A DNA stretch of 33,175 nucleotides. Origin: Gammaproteobacteria bacterium. GTDB lineage: Bacteria; Pseudomonadota; Gammaproteobacteria; Pseudomonadales; Azotimanducaceae. The position numbers and the translations under genes are program-made. The stretch's first letter is position 1, and every line of letters begins with the position of its first letter. Shown here piece by piece: positions 17,901-24,469 of the stretch. The DNA lies in contig REEU01000244.1 in assembly GCA_007694905.1 (NCBI GenBank), positions 1-33,175 on the forward strand, given 5' to 3'. Under the pieces are notes generated by a model, which was not told the DNA's origin, ran no database searches, and was given only the letters and a program-made list of their open reading frames with translations.

Positions 17901-19957
17901 TGTCCGGCACCAACATGCCGTTCGCCGGCCAGATCGTGGTGCAGTCGAACCTGCCGAGCCACGCGACGCTGGCGAACTACCTCTCTCTGGTTCCCGGCGC
18001 GATGCAGGGACTGGTGGAACATCCCTTCCAGCCCGAACTCGACGATGCCCTTCGCAACGTTGATCCGGAGATTCCCCTGCCGAAGGTGGACGTGCGCACC
18101 GTGGTCGAGCGGGTGATGTCAGGCGCTATCACCAGTTCGCTGCCTGGCGTGCCCAAGGTCGAGGTCAAACCAGAGAACTACGAACACCTCATCCGGCCGA
18201 TCAAGCGCACGCTGATCCATGCGCGCGGCTGTACCGCGACCAAGCTCGTCCGCGTGGCACGCGCCCGTGGGATCGAGGTGGTGCTGGTGCAGTCGGATCC
18301 GGACATGGAGTCGGTGGCGGTGGACATGCTCGGGCCCAAGGATCGGGTGGTATGCATCGGCGGCAATACGCCTGACGAAAGCTATCTCAACGGTCTGTCC
18401 GTGGTCCGGGTGGCAGAGCACGAAAAAGCGGACTCACTGCATCCAGGCATAGGCTTCCTGTCAGAGAATGCGCAGTTCGCTGAACTCTGCCGCAGCCACG
18501 GCATCAACTTCATCGGCCCCCCGGTGGAGGCCATGGAAACCATGGGCAACAAGTCCAATGCCATCAATACGGCGCGCAAACTCGGAGTACCGGTGGTTCC
18601 TGGCAGCCACGGCATCGTCACTCAGGTGGACCGGGCATCCAGCGTTGCCGAGCAGATCGGCTATCCGGTCCTGATTAAGGCGGTGCATGGCGGCGGCGGC
18701 AAAGGTATCCAGGTGGTGGAGCGGCCCGAGGACTTTCACGACCTGTTCCGCCAGGTGGCGGCGGAGGCGCGCAACGCCTTCGGCAACGGTGATGTTTATC
18801 TCGAGAAATACGTGCTGTCGCTGCGTCACATCGAAGCCCAGCTCCTGCGTGACACGCATGGCAACACGCGGGTGCTCGGCATTCGCGACTGCTCCGTACA
18901 GCGCAACAAGCAGAAGGTGGTGGAGGAGTCCGGATCCACTGCACTCTCGCCAGAGATGGAAGCGAAAGTTCTCGAGTACACAGCGGCACTGGCAGCCGAG
19001 GTGAAGTACGTTGGTGCCGGTACGGTGGAGTTCATCTACGACGTCGCCAACGATGCGGTCTATTTCATGGAGATGAATACACGTCTGCAGGTGGAGCATC
19101 CGGTCACGGAGTACGTCTCCGGTGTCGACATCGTCGGTGAACAGTTCCGCATCGCCGCTGGCGAGTCCATCGCCGATCTCGAGATCGGCAGCAATGGCTA
19201 CTCGATTGAAGTTCGGCTCAATGCGGAGAAGGTGATCGTCGGCAATGACAGCCGGATCCTGTTTCGCCCCGACCCCGGCATGGTGCATCGCTGCGAGATG
19301 CCGGAGGCAGAAGGTATCGATGTTATCAGCTCTGCGGGGACGGGCAAGGTCGTCTCGCCGTTCTACGATTCCATGGTCGCGCAGATCATTGCCCACGATT
19401 GCGATCGTGATGCGGCTGCCGATCGCCTCCTGGCCTATCTCGATCAGGTTCGCATCGAGGGTATCTGCACCAACCTGGCGCTGCTCAAGCGCATTCTCGC
19501 CGACGCGACATTCCGCAGCGGTGACTACGATACGACCTACATGGAACACCTGCTGGCGACCCTTGATCCGGAGGAGCTCATCGAGGAGATGCAGCAGGAC
19601 GCCGGAGTCGATGGGGCACCTGTGGATGCGGCGGATCTGCGCATTGAGGGCAGCGATGAACTGAAGGTGCTGTCGCCGTCTACGGGGGTGTTCTACATCA
19701 CGCCGTCACCGTCGGAGCCGGAGTACGTTTCGGTGGGCGATTCGGTGACCGTGGACAAGACGCTGTGTCAGCTTGAGGCCATGAAGAGCTTTTCCCCCCT
19801 TACGCTGGCGAGCTTCAATCATGGCGAGGTCAAGTTGTATCCGCCGGATCAGCGCTATGTGATCACCCGGATCAACATCGCCAATGGCCAGCAGGTCAAT
19901 CCCGGTGACCTCCTGTTCGTGGTGAAGCCGAAGAGTGCCTTGGAGTCCGCAGCCTGA
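14996..19957 (+). CDS. Single-chain acetyl/acyl-CoA carboxylase (alpha-CT, beta-CT, BC, BCCP fused)
   Basis: This 1653-residue protein carries all parts of a biotin-dependent carboxylase. Residues about 75-290 resemble AccA: WMPHHHLAAARRV, MDTPGA at 153-158, GLGYSGGA at 193-200. A largely helical linker of about 530 residues with no recognised motif follows. Residues about 830-1045 resemble AccD: SSGGMQTKEGAGALF from 908, GDCTGGAQASF from 948, NMPFAGQ; the AccD Cys4 zinc finger is absent. Residues 1065-1515 are biotin carboxylase: ATP-grasp KAVHGGGGKGI, and EMNTRLQVEHPVTE with the catalytic Arg. Residues about 1553-1640 are the carrier, LEAMKSFS with biotinyl Lys1597. Start ATG 14996 follows GAGGGAGGG. 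It would make malonyl-CoA (or another acyl-malonyl-CoA). Separate accA, accD, accB or accC genes are not in this window. Confidence 0.92.
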   Translation: MQTPQQEGDQLFLIAESLAKDFSLFAERETTTIQDHVQGLLSARAIERQLDKLRNMDIDTYIERCVAPAEDPGRISARSIIPRLGMRVAQVEEDGPFYSAVVTMDFGDVYRQVGFIAQDRSVKNGVWMPHHHLAAARRVDEWSKRSLPIVSLMDTPGADAEEQANRNNQAHSISRLIAEMCNVDVPTVGIIFGLGYSGGAIPLAASNLILSVRDGVFNTIQPKGLANIARKYNLSWQECAKQVGVSAYELCRQGNIDGVIDYVPGEDDDKLANLRQAIVTGILSVEQSTRAFVAANPYILDHYQRNLERYLNPSPRLDATEASASLSNTKSPTEYTNVFGVTYRYLRYLGVRKRIRSTTVKQYGRLAAAEVPQGELADRAERERRRAFLSWLQDPEKLVYDEALSKAWKNYQEKKQAVHDERGRIAQLFFGEPKKNYEDARAVLLLTVSTYLYNRWKHEARGNFVALVEHLREPDATRLLLRTEDLGDAREFARHLREDDAPLSIFLRDRFSHEGRKLLSKQGVADKSDGYLRSNMVAELNLILSAHNVLAEAQLDPAQVPDSVHGVVAADTPVGSAASIRAGRALICARYPEHVEERSGVAEPLPVSEMTILDVLLEDELREEFQRECLNLLVFDALYTEVIQNLDTIAEEADEKRALSRASMEQLLDRSIAQAASSLPLRLLGATDLPREAVVLQLKNQAFDWLERLDAYLRAGAFLKSVEEWKKSGFPHLSDTLLVVVTHVFERMVPSFIAAEREGRKYDGRINPRSIGRRKDFWNRLTIAYRDLLIQKVLTQEKRKRCALPEHFIETFFEDFQELYADLISSDPVQFPGFRQSIEQALGRDQPPSGIITGIGTFRTGDQSFQCGAVISNVDFQAGAFDMASAEKFCHLLVVCAQRRLPVICFISSGGMQTKEGAGALFSMAAVNDRITRFVRDIDLPVIVFGFGDCTGGAQASFVTHPLVQTFYLSGTNMPFAGQIVVQSNLPSHATLANYLSLVPGAMQGLVEHPFQPELDDALRNVDPEIPLPKVDVRTVVERVMSGAITSSLPGVPKVEVKPENYEHLIRPIKRTLIHARGCTATKLVRVARARGIEVVLVQSDPDMESVAVDMLGPKDRVVCIGGNTPDESYLNGLSVVRVAEHEKADSLHPGIGFLSENAQFAELCRSHGINFIGPPVEAMETMGNKSNAINTARKLGVPVVPGSHGIVTQVDRASSVAEQIGYPVLIKAVHGGGGKGIQVVERPEDFHDLFRQVAAEARNAFGNGDVYLEKYVLSLRHIEAQLLRDTHGNTRVLGIRDCSVQRNKQKVVEESGSTALSPEMEAKVLEYTAALAAEVKYVGAGTVEFIYDVANDAVYFMEMNTRLQVEHPVTEYVSGVDIVGEQFRIAAGESIADLEIGSNGYSIEVRLNAEKVIVGNDSRILFRPDPGMVHRCEMPEAEGIDVISSAGTGKVVSPFYDSMVAQIIAHDCDRDAAADRLLAYLDQVRIEGICTNLALLKRILADATFRSGDYDTTYMEHLLATLDPEELIEEMQQDAGVDGAPVDAADLRIEGSDELKVLSPSTGVFYITPSPSEPEYVSVGDSVTVDKTLCQLEAMKSFSPLTLASFNHGEVKLYPPDQRYVITRINIANGQQVNPGDLLFVVKPKSALESAA

Positions 19958-20001
19958 CCCATGGTCCGCATGTCAGTGCTGGGTCGATGCACGCTCCTCA
20001 C

Positions 20002-20436
20002 TCATGCGCTGAGTTTAGCGTAGTCCACGCTCAACCAGCGCTCGGGATCGATGCGCACCACCACGGATCCCTCTGTGCCGCTTTGCTCCGCGTAAGCATC
20101 GCCGCCCTTGGTGCCAAGGTAGCGGCGCGCCATCGGGCGCAGGTCCGATTCAAGATCGGCTTCGCGAATTTCCGAGACCAGGCCTTCGACGCTGACGTAG
20201 CGGTAGGGTAACGATTCGCTCTGGGCGACGAGCGTGACTCTTGTGCCCGGTCCGAGCAGTTTGCCTTTGCGCGACTCGCGGCCTGTGATCACGGTGATGG
20301 CGCCAGCGGGTTCATAGGCGTACCAGATTGGCGCCGTGAGCGGCGCGCCCTGAGGCCTTGGGATGGCCAGTACCCCGACGTGCAGGTCGGCCAGAAAGGC
20401 TTCCCGCTCAGCGGCAGTCATGCGTGTGTCGCTCAC
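20002..20436 (-). CDS. PPOX-class (pyridoxamine 5'-phosphate oxidase-fold) protein
   Basis: The 144-residue protein has the split beta-barrel pattern FLADLHVGVLAIPRPQGAPLTAPIWYAYEPAGAITVITGRESRKGKLL, with the R-x-S-x-K region typical of flavin-, F420- or heme-binding members, then VTLVAQSESLPYRYVSVEGLVSEIREAD. Start GTG 20436 is preceded by GGGGAG at 8-base spacing. It lies 22 bases behind the redoxin-cytochrome-monooxygenase gene on the same strand, so the two may be co-transcribed. The cofactor cannot be decided by eye. Confidence 0.87.
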   Translation of the reverse strand: MSDTRMTAAEREAFLADLHVGVLAIPRPQGAPLTAPIWYAYEPAGAITVITGRESRKGKLLGPGTRVTLVAQSESLPYRYVSVEGLVSEIREADLESDLRPMARRYLGTKGGDAYAEQSGTEGSVVVRIDPERWLSVDYAKLSA

Positions 20437-20458
20437 GGCTTGTGCTCCCCCTCGTTCG

Positions 20459-22234
20459 TCAATGGCCGGATGCGTTCACGGGCCGGGTCACCTCGGCTGT
20501 CTCTGCTGCAGCTTCGGCACGGGTGTAGCGCACCGAGCCGAACAGCATCTCGTCCCAGCTCTGGAGACCCCAGCGGACTTCGACGCTCGGGTCGGGGTTG
20601 GCCCTGTTCTGCGCGGAGTTGTCCCAGCTGGTGCGATGGATGAGCGTGGTCCCAGCAGCCAGGAACACGGGCTCGGCGAGAACGTAGTCGTGCTGCCAGT
20701 TGAAGTCGTAGTTCGGCACCGACAGCAGAATCTCCTCGCTGCCGTCCGCATGCACGGCGATGAACTCGCTGGAACGGCCGCGATAGTGGGCGTGGGGCAG
20801 CAGGCTGTGCACCCAGACATTGTGCTCGAAGGTGTGCGCGGCCTGCTCCGTATGCTTCCTGGTGTGCGGTGGTATCTGAATTCTCGGATTGATCAGGACC
20901 AGATTGCGCAGTTCCCGCTCTGGTGCTTCGTCGGCGAAATACAGCGCCATGCGCGTGACGTCGGTGGTGGCCCGGCCCATGGTCGTGTAGTGCATCTGCA
21001 GGACGAAGATCGCGTCGGGTTCGAGATAGACGCCGGTGCCCTCCGGATAGCGCGTCGGGCCACCGCCGGGTACGAACCCGCCCAGGGCGGAACCCAGCGC
21101 CCCCTCGCGCTGATGGCGGCCTTCCTGTCCGGCGAAAGTCGCGATGATGTGATGCACCACGGCTCGATCACCGGGTTCGAAATCTACGGCCCTGACCCAG
21201 ACGCCCTCTTCGAGAGGATTCGATATCCGGGGATGCTGATAGGCGATCACTCCGGTGGCGGGAACGTCGAAGGCCGGCAGCTCGATGATCAGATCCGGTT
21301 CGCCGAGCTCCCATTCGGGCCAGTCCCGGGCCGCGATGGCCGGCAGGGGATCTTCACCTTCGCCGCGAGGAGCGCCGGCCTCCACCCAGCGGACCAGCTT
21401 CTGGCGTTCCGCCGTGGTCAGGCTGCGGTCGTTGCTGAAATCACCGTGATGCGGGTCAGCATGCCAGGGCGGCATGCGGTCGGTGCGGAGCACTTCCCGT
21501 ATCATGGGTGCGAAACCGTGGATGATGGCGTACTCGGACATGGCAAACGGGCCGATGCCACCCGGTCGGTGGCAGGCAATGCAGTTGTCGGCGATCAGCG
21601 GCGCAATATCTTCGCTGTAGCTGGGCGTTTGCTCTGCACGTTGATCCCGCGCCGGGAAATGCACTAGGCAACCCTCGGATTCCACCTCGGCCTGGCGCAC
21701 TGTCTCTCCAGCGAGCACCGCCTCGAGGGCGTCGGTCAGATAGTCCCGGGTCGCGGTCGGGCGCTGTGACTGGTAGGAGACCCGATCATCGATCGGGCCG
21801 CGATAGGCCAGCTGCCAGCGTTTCGGGTTGATCACAAAGACTTCCGCGGTACGCCTGAAGCCCATGGACTCGCCGATCAGCTGGCTCGAATCCATGAGGA
21901 TCGGAAAATCGATGGCGAACTCCGTTGCCTCGGCCCGGATGCGATCGCGGTCGTCGTGCAGATTCGAGTTGATCAGAAGAAACTCCACACCCTTCTCGGC
22001 GTAGGCTTCCCTGATCTCTGCTAAGCGCGGCAGCTGGTTGCGCACGATGGGACAGCCGTTGCCCTGGACCATCACTACAATGGCGCTGGCATCCGTGTGG
22101 TAGTACAGCTCGTGGGAATCCCCGCGGTGGTCGAGCAACCGGAAATTATCGACCCGGTCGCCCGGTTCCAGCGCGTGGGCAGTTGTGACTGCCAGCACAC
22201 CCAGTATCAGTACGATCGAACGCACCTTCACCAT
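20459..22234 (-). CDS. Secreted redoxin / cytochrome c / PHM-like copper monooxygenase fusion
   Basis: The 591-residue exported protein has three parts. Residues 1-21 are a signal peptide (IVLILGVLAVTTAHA). Residues about 26-180 are a thioredoxin-fold redoxin domain with one active-site-like Cys61 (GNGCPIVRNQLP), so CxxC is reduced to CxxV. Residues about 205-290 hold a c-type heme site CIACH (218-222). Residues 315-575 match the copper type II monooxygenase pattern of peptidylglycine hydroxylase: His361-His362 (VVHH), His415 (QMHY), His481-x-His483 (PHAHYRG), Met563 (DEMLFG), the full six-ligand set. Start ATG 22234 follows GAGGCG. It is probably periplasmic or extracellular, with a heme next to a dicopper-type site suggesting internal electron delivery. 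Substrate unknown. Confidence 0.88.
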   Translation of the reverse strand: MVKVRSIVLILGVLAVTTAHALEPGDRVDNFRLLDHRGDSHELYYHTDASAIVVMVQGNGCPIVRNQLPRLAEIREAYAEKGVEFLLINSNLHDDRDRIRAEATEFAIDFPILMDSSQLIGESMGFRRTAEVFVINPKRWQLAYRGPIDDRVSYQSQRPTATRDYLTDALEAVLAGETVRQAEVESEGCLVHFPARDQRAEQTPSYSEDIAPLIADNCIACHRPGGIGPFAMSEYAIIHGFAPMIREVLRTDRMPPWHADPHHGDFSNDRSLTTAERQKLVRWVEAGAPRGEGEDPLPAIAARDWPEWELGEPDLIIELPAFDVPATGVIAYQHPRISNPLEEGVWVRAVDFEPGDRAVVHHIIATFAGQEGRHQREGALGSALGGFVPGGGPTRYPEGTGVYLEPDAIFVLQMHYTTMGRATTDVTRMALYFADEAPERELRNLVLINPRIQIPPHTRKHTEQAAHTFEHNVWVHSLLPHAHYRGRSSEFIAVHADGSEEILLSVPNYDFNWQHDYVLAEPVFLAAGTTLIHRTSWDNSAQNRANPDPSVEVRWGLQSWDEMLFGSVRYTRAEAAAETAEVTRPVNASGH

Positions 22235-22414
22235 GACTTCGCCTCCCCGCATCCGTCATGCCTGCAAGCTAAGGCCATCGCGCGCGTTTGGCAATTCCTT
22301 CCGTGCCGATCCATGTCCCGATCAGCTTAATGCCTGAGGTATCAACGCGATTGCTGGCCAGAGGTGGCGTGAGCCGCAGCAAGGCGCTGCGTGCGTTCCC
22401 ACTGCACGCTCGCG

Positions 22415-22561
22415 TCAGCCCAGCGGGAGCAGCTCGACGGCACCGGCCAGCAATTGCGCAGCCGTGACCCAGAGCCCACAGCCGAGCGCCATCGCCGGAC
22501 GCTCCACGTCGAACGCCACCTTAGGTGGCAGCAGCAGGGCCAGCCAGGGCGACCGGCGCAT
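22415..22561 (-). CDS. Possible 48-residue hydrophobic protein
   Basis: The frame starts MRRSPWLALLLPPKVAF and continues through ALGCGLWVTAAQLLAGAVELLPL, giving two hydrophobic patches as in small inner-membrane proteins. Its ATG (22559-22561) lies about 32 bases from the LysR-box candidate, the usual place for a divergent LysR target. There is no visible ribosome-binding site, and the frame stays open far upstream opposite the LysR gene, as high-GC shadow frames do. Treat as tentative. Confidence 0.28.
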   Translation of the reverse strand: MRRSPWLALLLPPKVAFDVERPAMALGCGLWVTAAQLLAGAVELLPLG

Positions 22562-22593
22562 GCTGCAGAACGCTATGACGTGAAAAAAGCGAC

Positions 22594-22608
22594 ATGCTGG
22601 AATAGCAT
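22594..22608. promoter_or_regulatory. LysR-box candidate (T-N11-A)
   Basis: ATGCT-GGAAT-AGCAT is a 15-base inverted repeat with 5-base arms and contains T-N11-A (T22595, A22607), the consensus recognition pattern for LysR-type regulators. It lies 32-46 bases upstream of the LysR start codon at 22640, the usual place for autoregulation. Confidence 0.55.
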
Positions 22609-22639
22609 CTAGTCCGATATCGAATGATTGGGCCCCGCC

Positions 22640-23515
22640 ATGGTCGAAAATCTGGAAACACTCATCACGCTTTCCCGGACGGGAACCATGGTCGAGACGG
22701 CCACCGTCCTGAAGATTTCTCAATCGGCTGTGAGCAAGCGCATCACGGCCCTGGAGCGCCACTACGACCGCCCGCTGGTGGAACGCTACGGCCGGCGCGT
22801 GGTGCTGACTGCGGACGGTACGCGGCTGGTGGAACGGGTCACGCCACTGGTGGCGGAGCTGCGCAGCGTGTTCCTCGAGGCGCCTGCGCTGCAGCGCGGT
22901 GAGGTCATCCTCGGCGTGTCCGAGGCCATCCTCGCATCCTGGGCCCCGGCACTGTTCGCACGAGTGCGCCATGCGCTGCCGGAACTCGAGTTTGAGTTCC
23001 ATGCCCAGCGCTCGCCGGTGGTGCTGGACCGGATCCGATCCGGTGAATACATGGTGGGACTGTGTACCGGTTCGGCGGAGGCGGATACGGACCTGGTCTC
23101 GGAAGTGTTGCGCTTGGAGCCGATGGTGATCGTGCCCTCGGCGCTGGGGCGCTGCGATTACCCTGCTGTGGGCGAACTGCCGGTGATCACCATCGAATCC
23201 CGCTCCGGTGCCTGGGCTTCCATCGAGGATGACATGCGGCGACTCGGCATCCGCCGGGAGACGTCGCTGGAGTCCTTTTTTGCAGTGGCGCAGATGGCGC
23301 TGGCCGGGTTTGGCCACGGTCTGGTCCCGCGCGGCGTGGCACGCACCCTTGGCGCACCGCCTGAGAAGTGCATCGACATGGGTCGTCGCGGCCTCAACCG
23401 TCCGGTACGCTTCGTGGCGCGCAAGTCCATGTTCTCGCGCCCATTGATCCAGAGCTTCTATCGTTGCATGCAGGAGCAGACCAGGGCGCTTTTCGAGGCG
23501 GAAAACGATGCCTGA
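22640..23515 (+). CDS. LysR-type transcriptional regulator
   Basis: The 291-residue protein has an N-terminal winged helix-turn-helix (residues about 1-60: ENLETLITLSRTGTMVETATVLKISQSAVSKRITALERHYDRPLVERYGRRVVLTADG) and a C-terminal periplasmic-binding-like effector domain (VILGVSEAILASWAPALF, MALAGFGHGLVPRGVAR). Start ATG 22640 is chosen over an in-frame TTG at 22628 because it lines up with the family. It ends in an 8-base overlap with the GST-like gene downstream (ATGCCTGA), so they form one unit. The inducer is unknown. Confidence 0.93.
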   Translation: MVENLETLITLSRTGTMVETATVLKISQSAVSKRITALERHYDRPLVERYGRRVVLTADGTRLVERVTPLVAELRSVFLEAPALQRGEVILGVSEAILASWAPALFARVRHALPELEFEFHAQRSPVVLDRIRSGEYMVGLCTGSAEADTDLVSEVLRLEPMVIVPSALGRCDYPAVGELPVITIESRSGAWASIEDDMRRLGIRRETSLESFFAVAQMALAGFGHGLVPRGVARTLGAPPEKCIDMGRRGLNRPVRFVARKSMFSRPLIQSFYRCMQEQTRALFEAENDA

Positions 23516-24443
23516 GCTCATTCTCCACCACTACCAGGGCTCCCTGTTCTCGGAAAAGGTCCGGGCCATTTTCGGCTTCAAGGGTGTTACCTGGCACAGC
23601 GTTGAGATCTCGCCCATCATGCCACGACCTCTGCTGATGCCTATAACTGGAGGTTATCGGCGGACGCCGGTTCTGCAGGTGGGGGCCGACGTGTTCTGCG
23701 ATACCCACGTCATCACGGAGTTTCTGGAGGACGCGCACCCGCAACCGCCACTGCATCCGGATGCGCTGGGCTGGGCGGTGCGCACGCTCGCGGCCCAGGC
23801 GGATACACACCTGTTCCGCGTTGTGGTGGCGCTGTGCTTCCAGCCCAAGGCTGCAGCAGCCACCCTCGGGACCCTCGGTGAGGAATTGGCCAACAAGTTC
23901 GCGGCCGATCGCGCCGAGCTGGTGAAGGGCACGCAGGGTCTCGCGACTCTGCCGCCGGACGTGGCGGAGGTTGAGTTCGCCGATGAGCTCGGGCGCCTGG
24001 AGGCGCAGCTCGCCGTCACCCGCTGGGCGGTGGGTGGCGTACCCTCCCTGGCCGACTTCGCCATCTACCACTGTCTGTGGCTGGTCCAGCACAACCCGGT
24101 GGTGAAGGACCTGCTGCTGCCGTTCGCGCGCGTCCGTGAATGGATGCAGCGCATGGCCGGATTCGGCCACGGCGTACGAAGGGAGCTGGCGGCGGAGGAT
24201 GCGCTGGCCATGGCACGGGATGCGGAACCTATGCCGCTTCAGGTCCAGTCGGGGCACCTGCCCGAAGGCGTACGGCCGGGCGCTGCCGTCACGGTCACAC
24301 CCACGGATTACGGCCTCATCCCCGTGGCCGGCACGTTGGACTATTGCACGGCTCACGCCTGCGCTGTCCTGCGGGACGACCCGGAAGCGGGCCGGGTTCG
24401 GGTGCACTTCCCCCGCACCGGGTTCCGTATCGATCCGGCCTGA
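23508..24443 (+). CDS. GST-like protein with extra C-terminal domain
   Basis: The 311-residue protein begins ELILHHYQGSLFSEKVRAIFGFKGVTWHSVEI, a GST thioredoxin-like domain with Ser in the catalytic region, then GYRRTPVLQVGADVFCDTHVITEFLE, the cis-Pro and glutathione-binding stretch. A GST alpha domain with VGGVPSLADFAIYHCLWLV (about 178-196) follows. The last 70 residues (LPEGVRPGAAVTVTPTDYGLIPVAGTL ... GRVRVHFPRTGFRI) form a separate beta-rich tail not found in ordinary GSTs. It overlaps the upstream LysR gene by 8 bases, which suggests regulation by that protein. Substrate unknown. Confidence 0.85.
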   Translation: MPELILHHYQGSLFSEKVRAIFGFKGVTWHSVEISPIMPRPLLMPITGGYRRTPVLQVGADVFCDTHVITEFLEDAHPQPPLHPDALGWAVRTLAAQADTHLFRVVVALCFQPKAAAATLGTLGEELANKFAADRAELVKGTQGLATLPPDVAEVEFADELGRLEAQLAVTRWAVGGVPSLADFAIYHCLWLVQHNPVVKDLLLPFARVREWMQRMAGFGHGVRRELAAEDALAMARDAEPMPLQVQSGHLPEGVRPGAAVTVTPTDYGLIPVAGTLDYCTAHACAVLRDDPEAGRVRVHFPRTGFRIDPA

Positions 24444-24469
24444 CGTTCTGGCGTTACCGTCGCTCGGGT

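Larger units (their letters stand above)
22235..22639. other. Intergenic region between the copper protein gene and LysR gene
   Basis: About 405 bases without a convincing gene. It contains a LysR-box-like palindrome at 22594-22608 and a doubtful 48-codon minus-strand frame at 22415-22561. The rest (22262-22410) shows no motif, repeat or terminator that I can support. Confidence 0.55.

Noticed and set aside
20363-21667. A 434-codon + strand frame opposite the copper monooxygenase fusion
   Set aside because: The minus strand carries the signal peptide, CxxCH and copper ligands; the + frame is a shadow.
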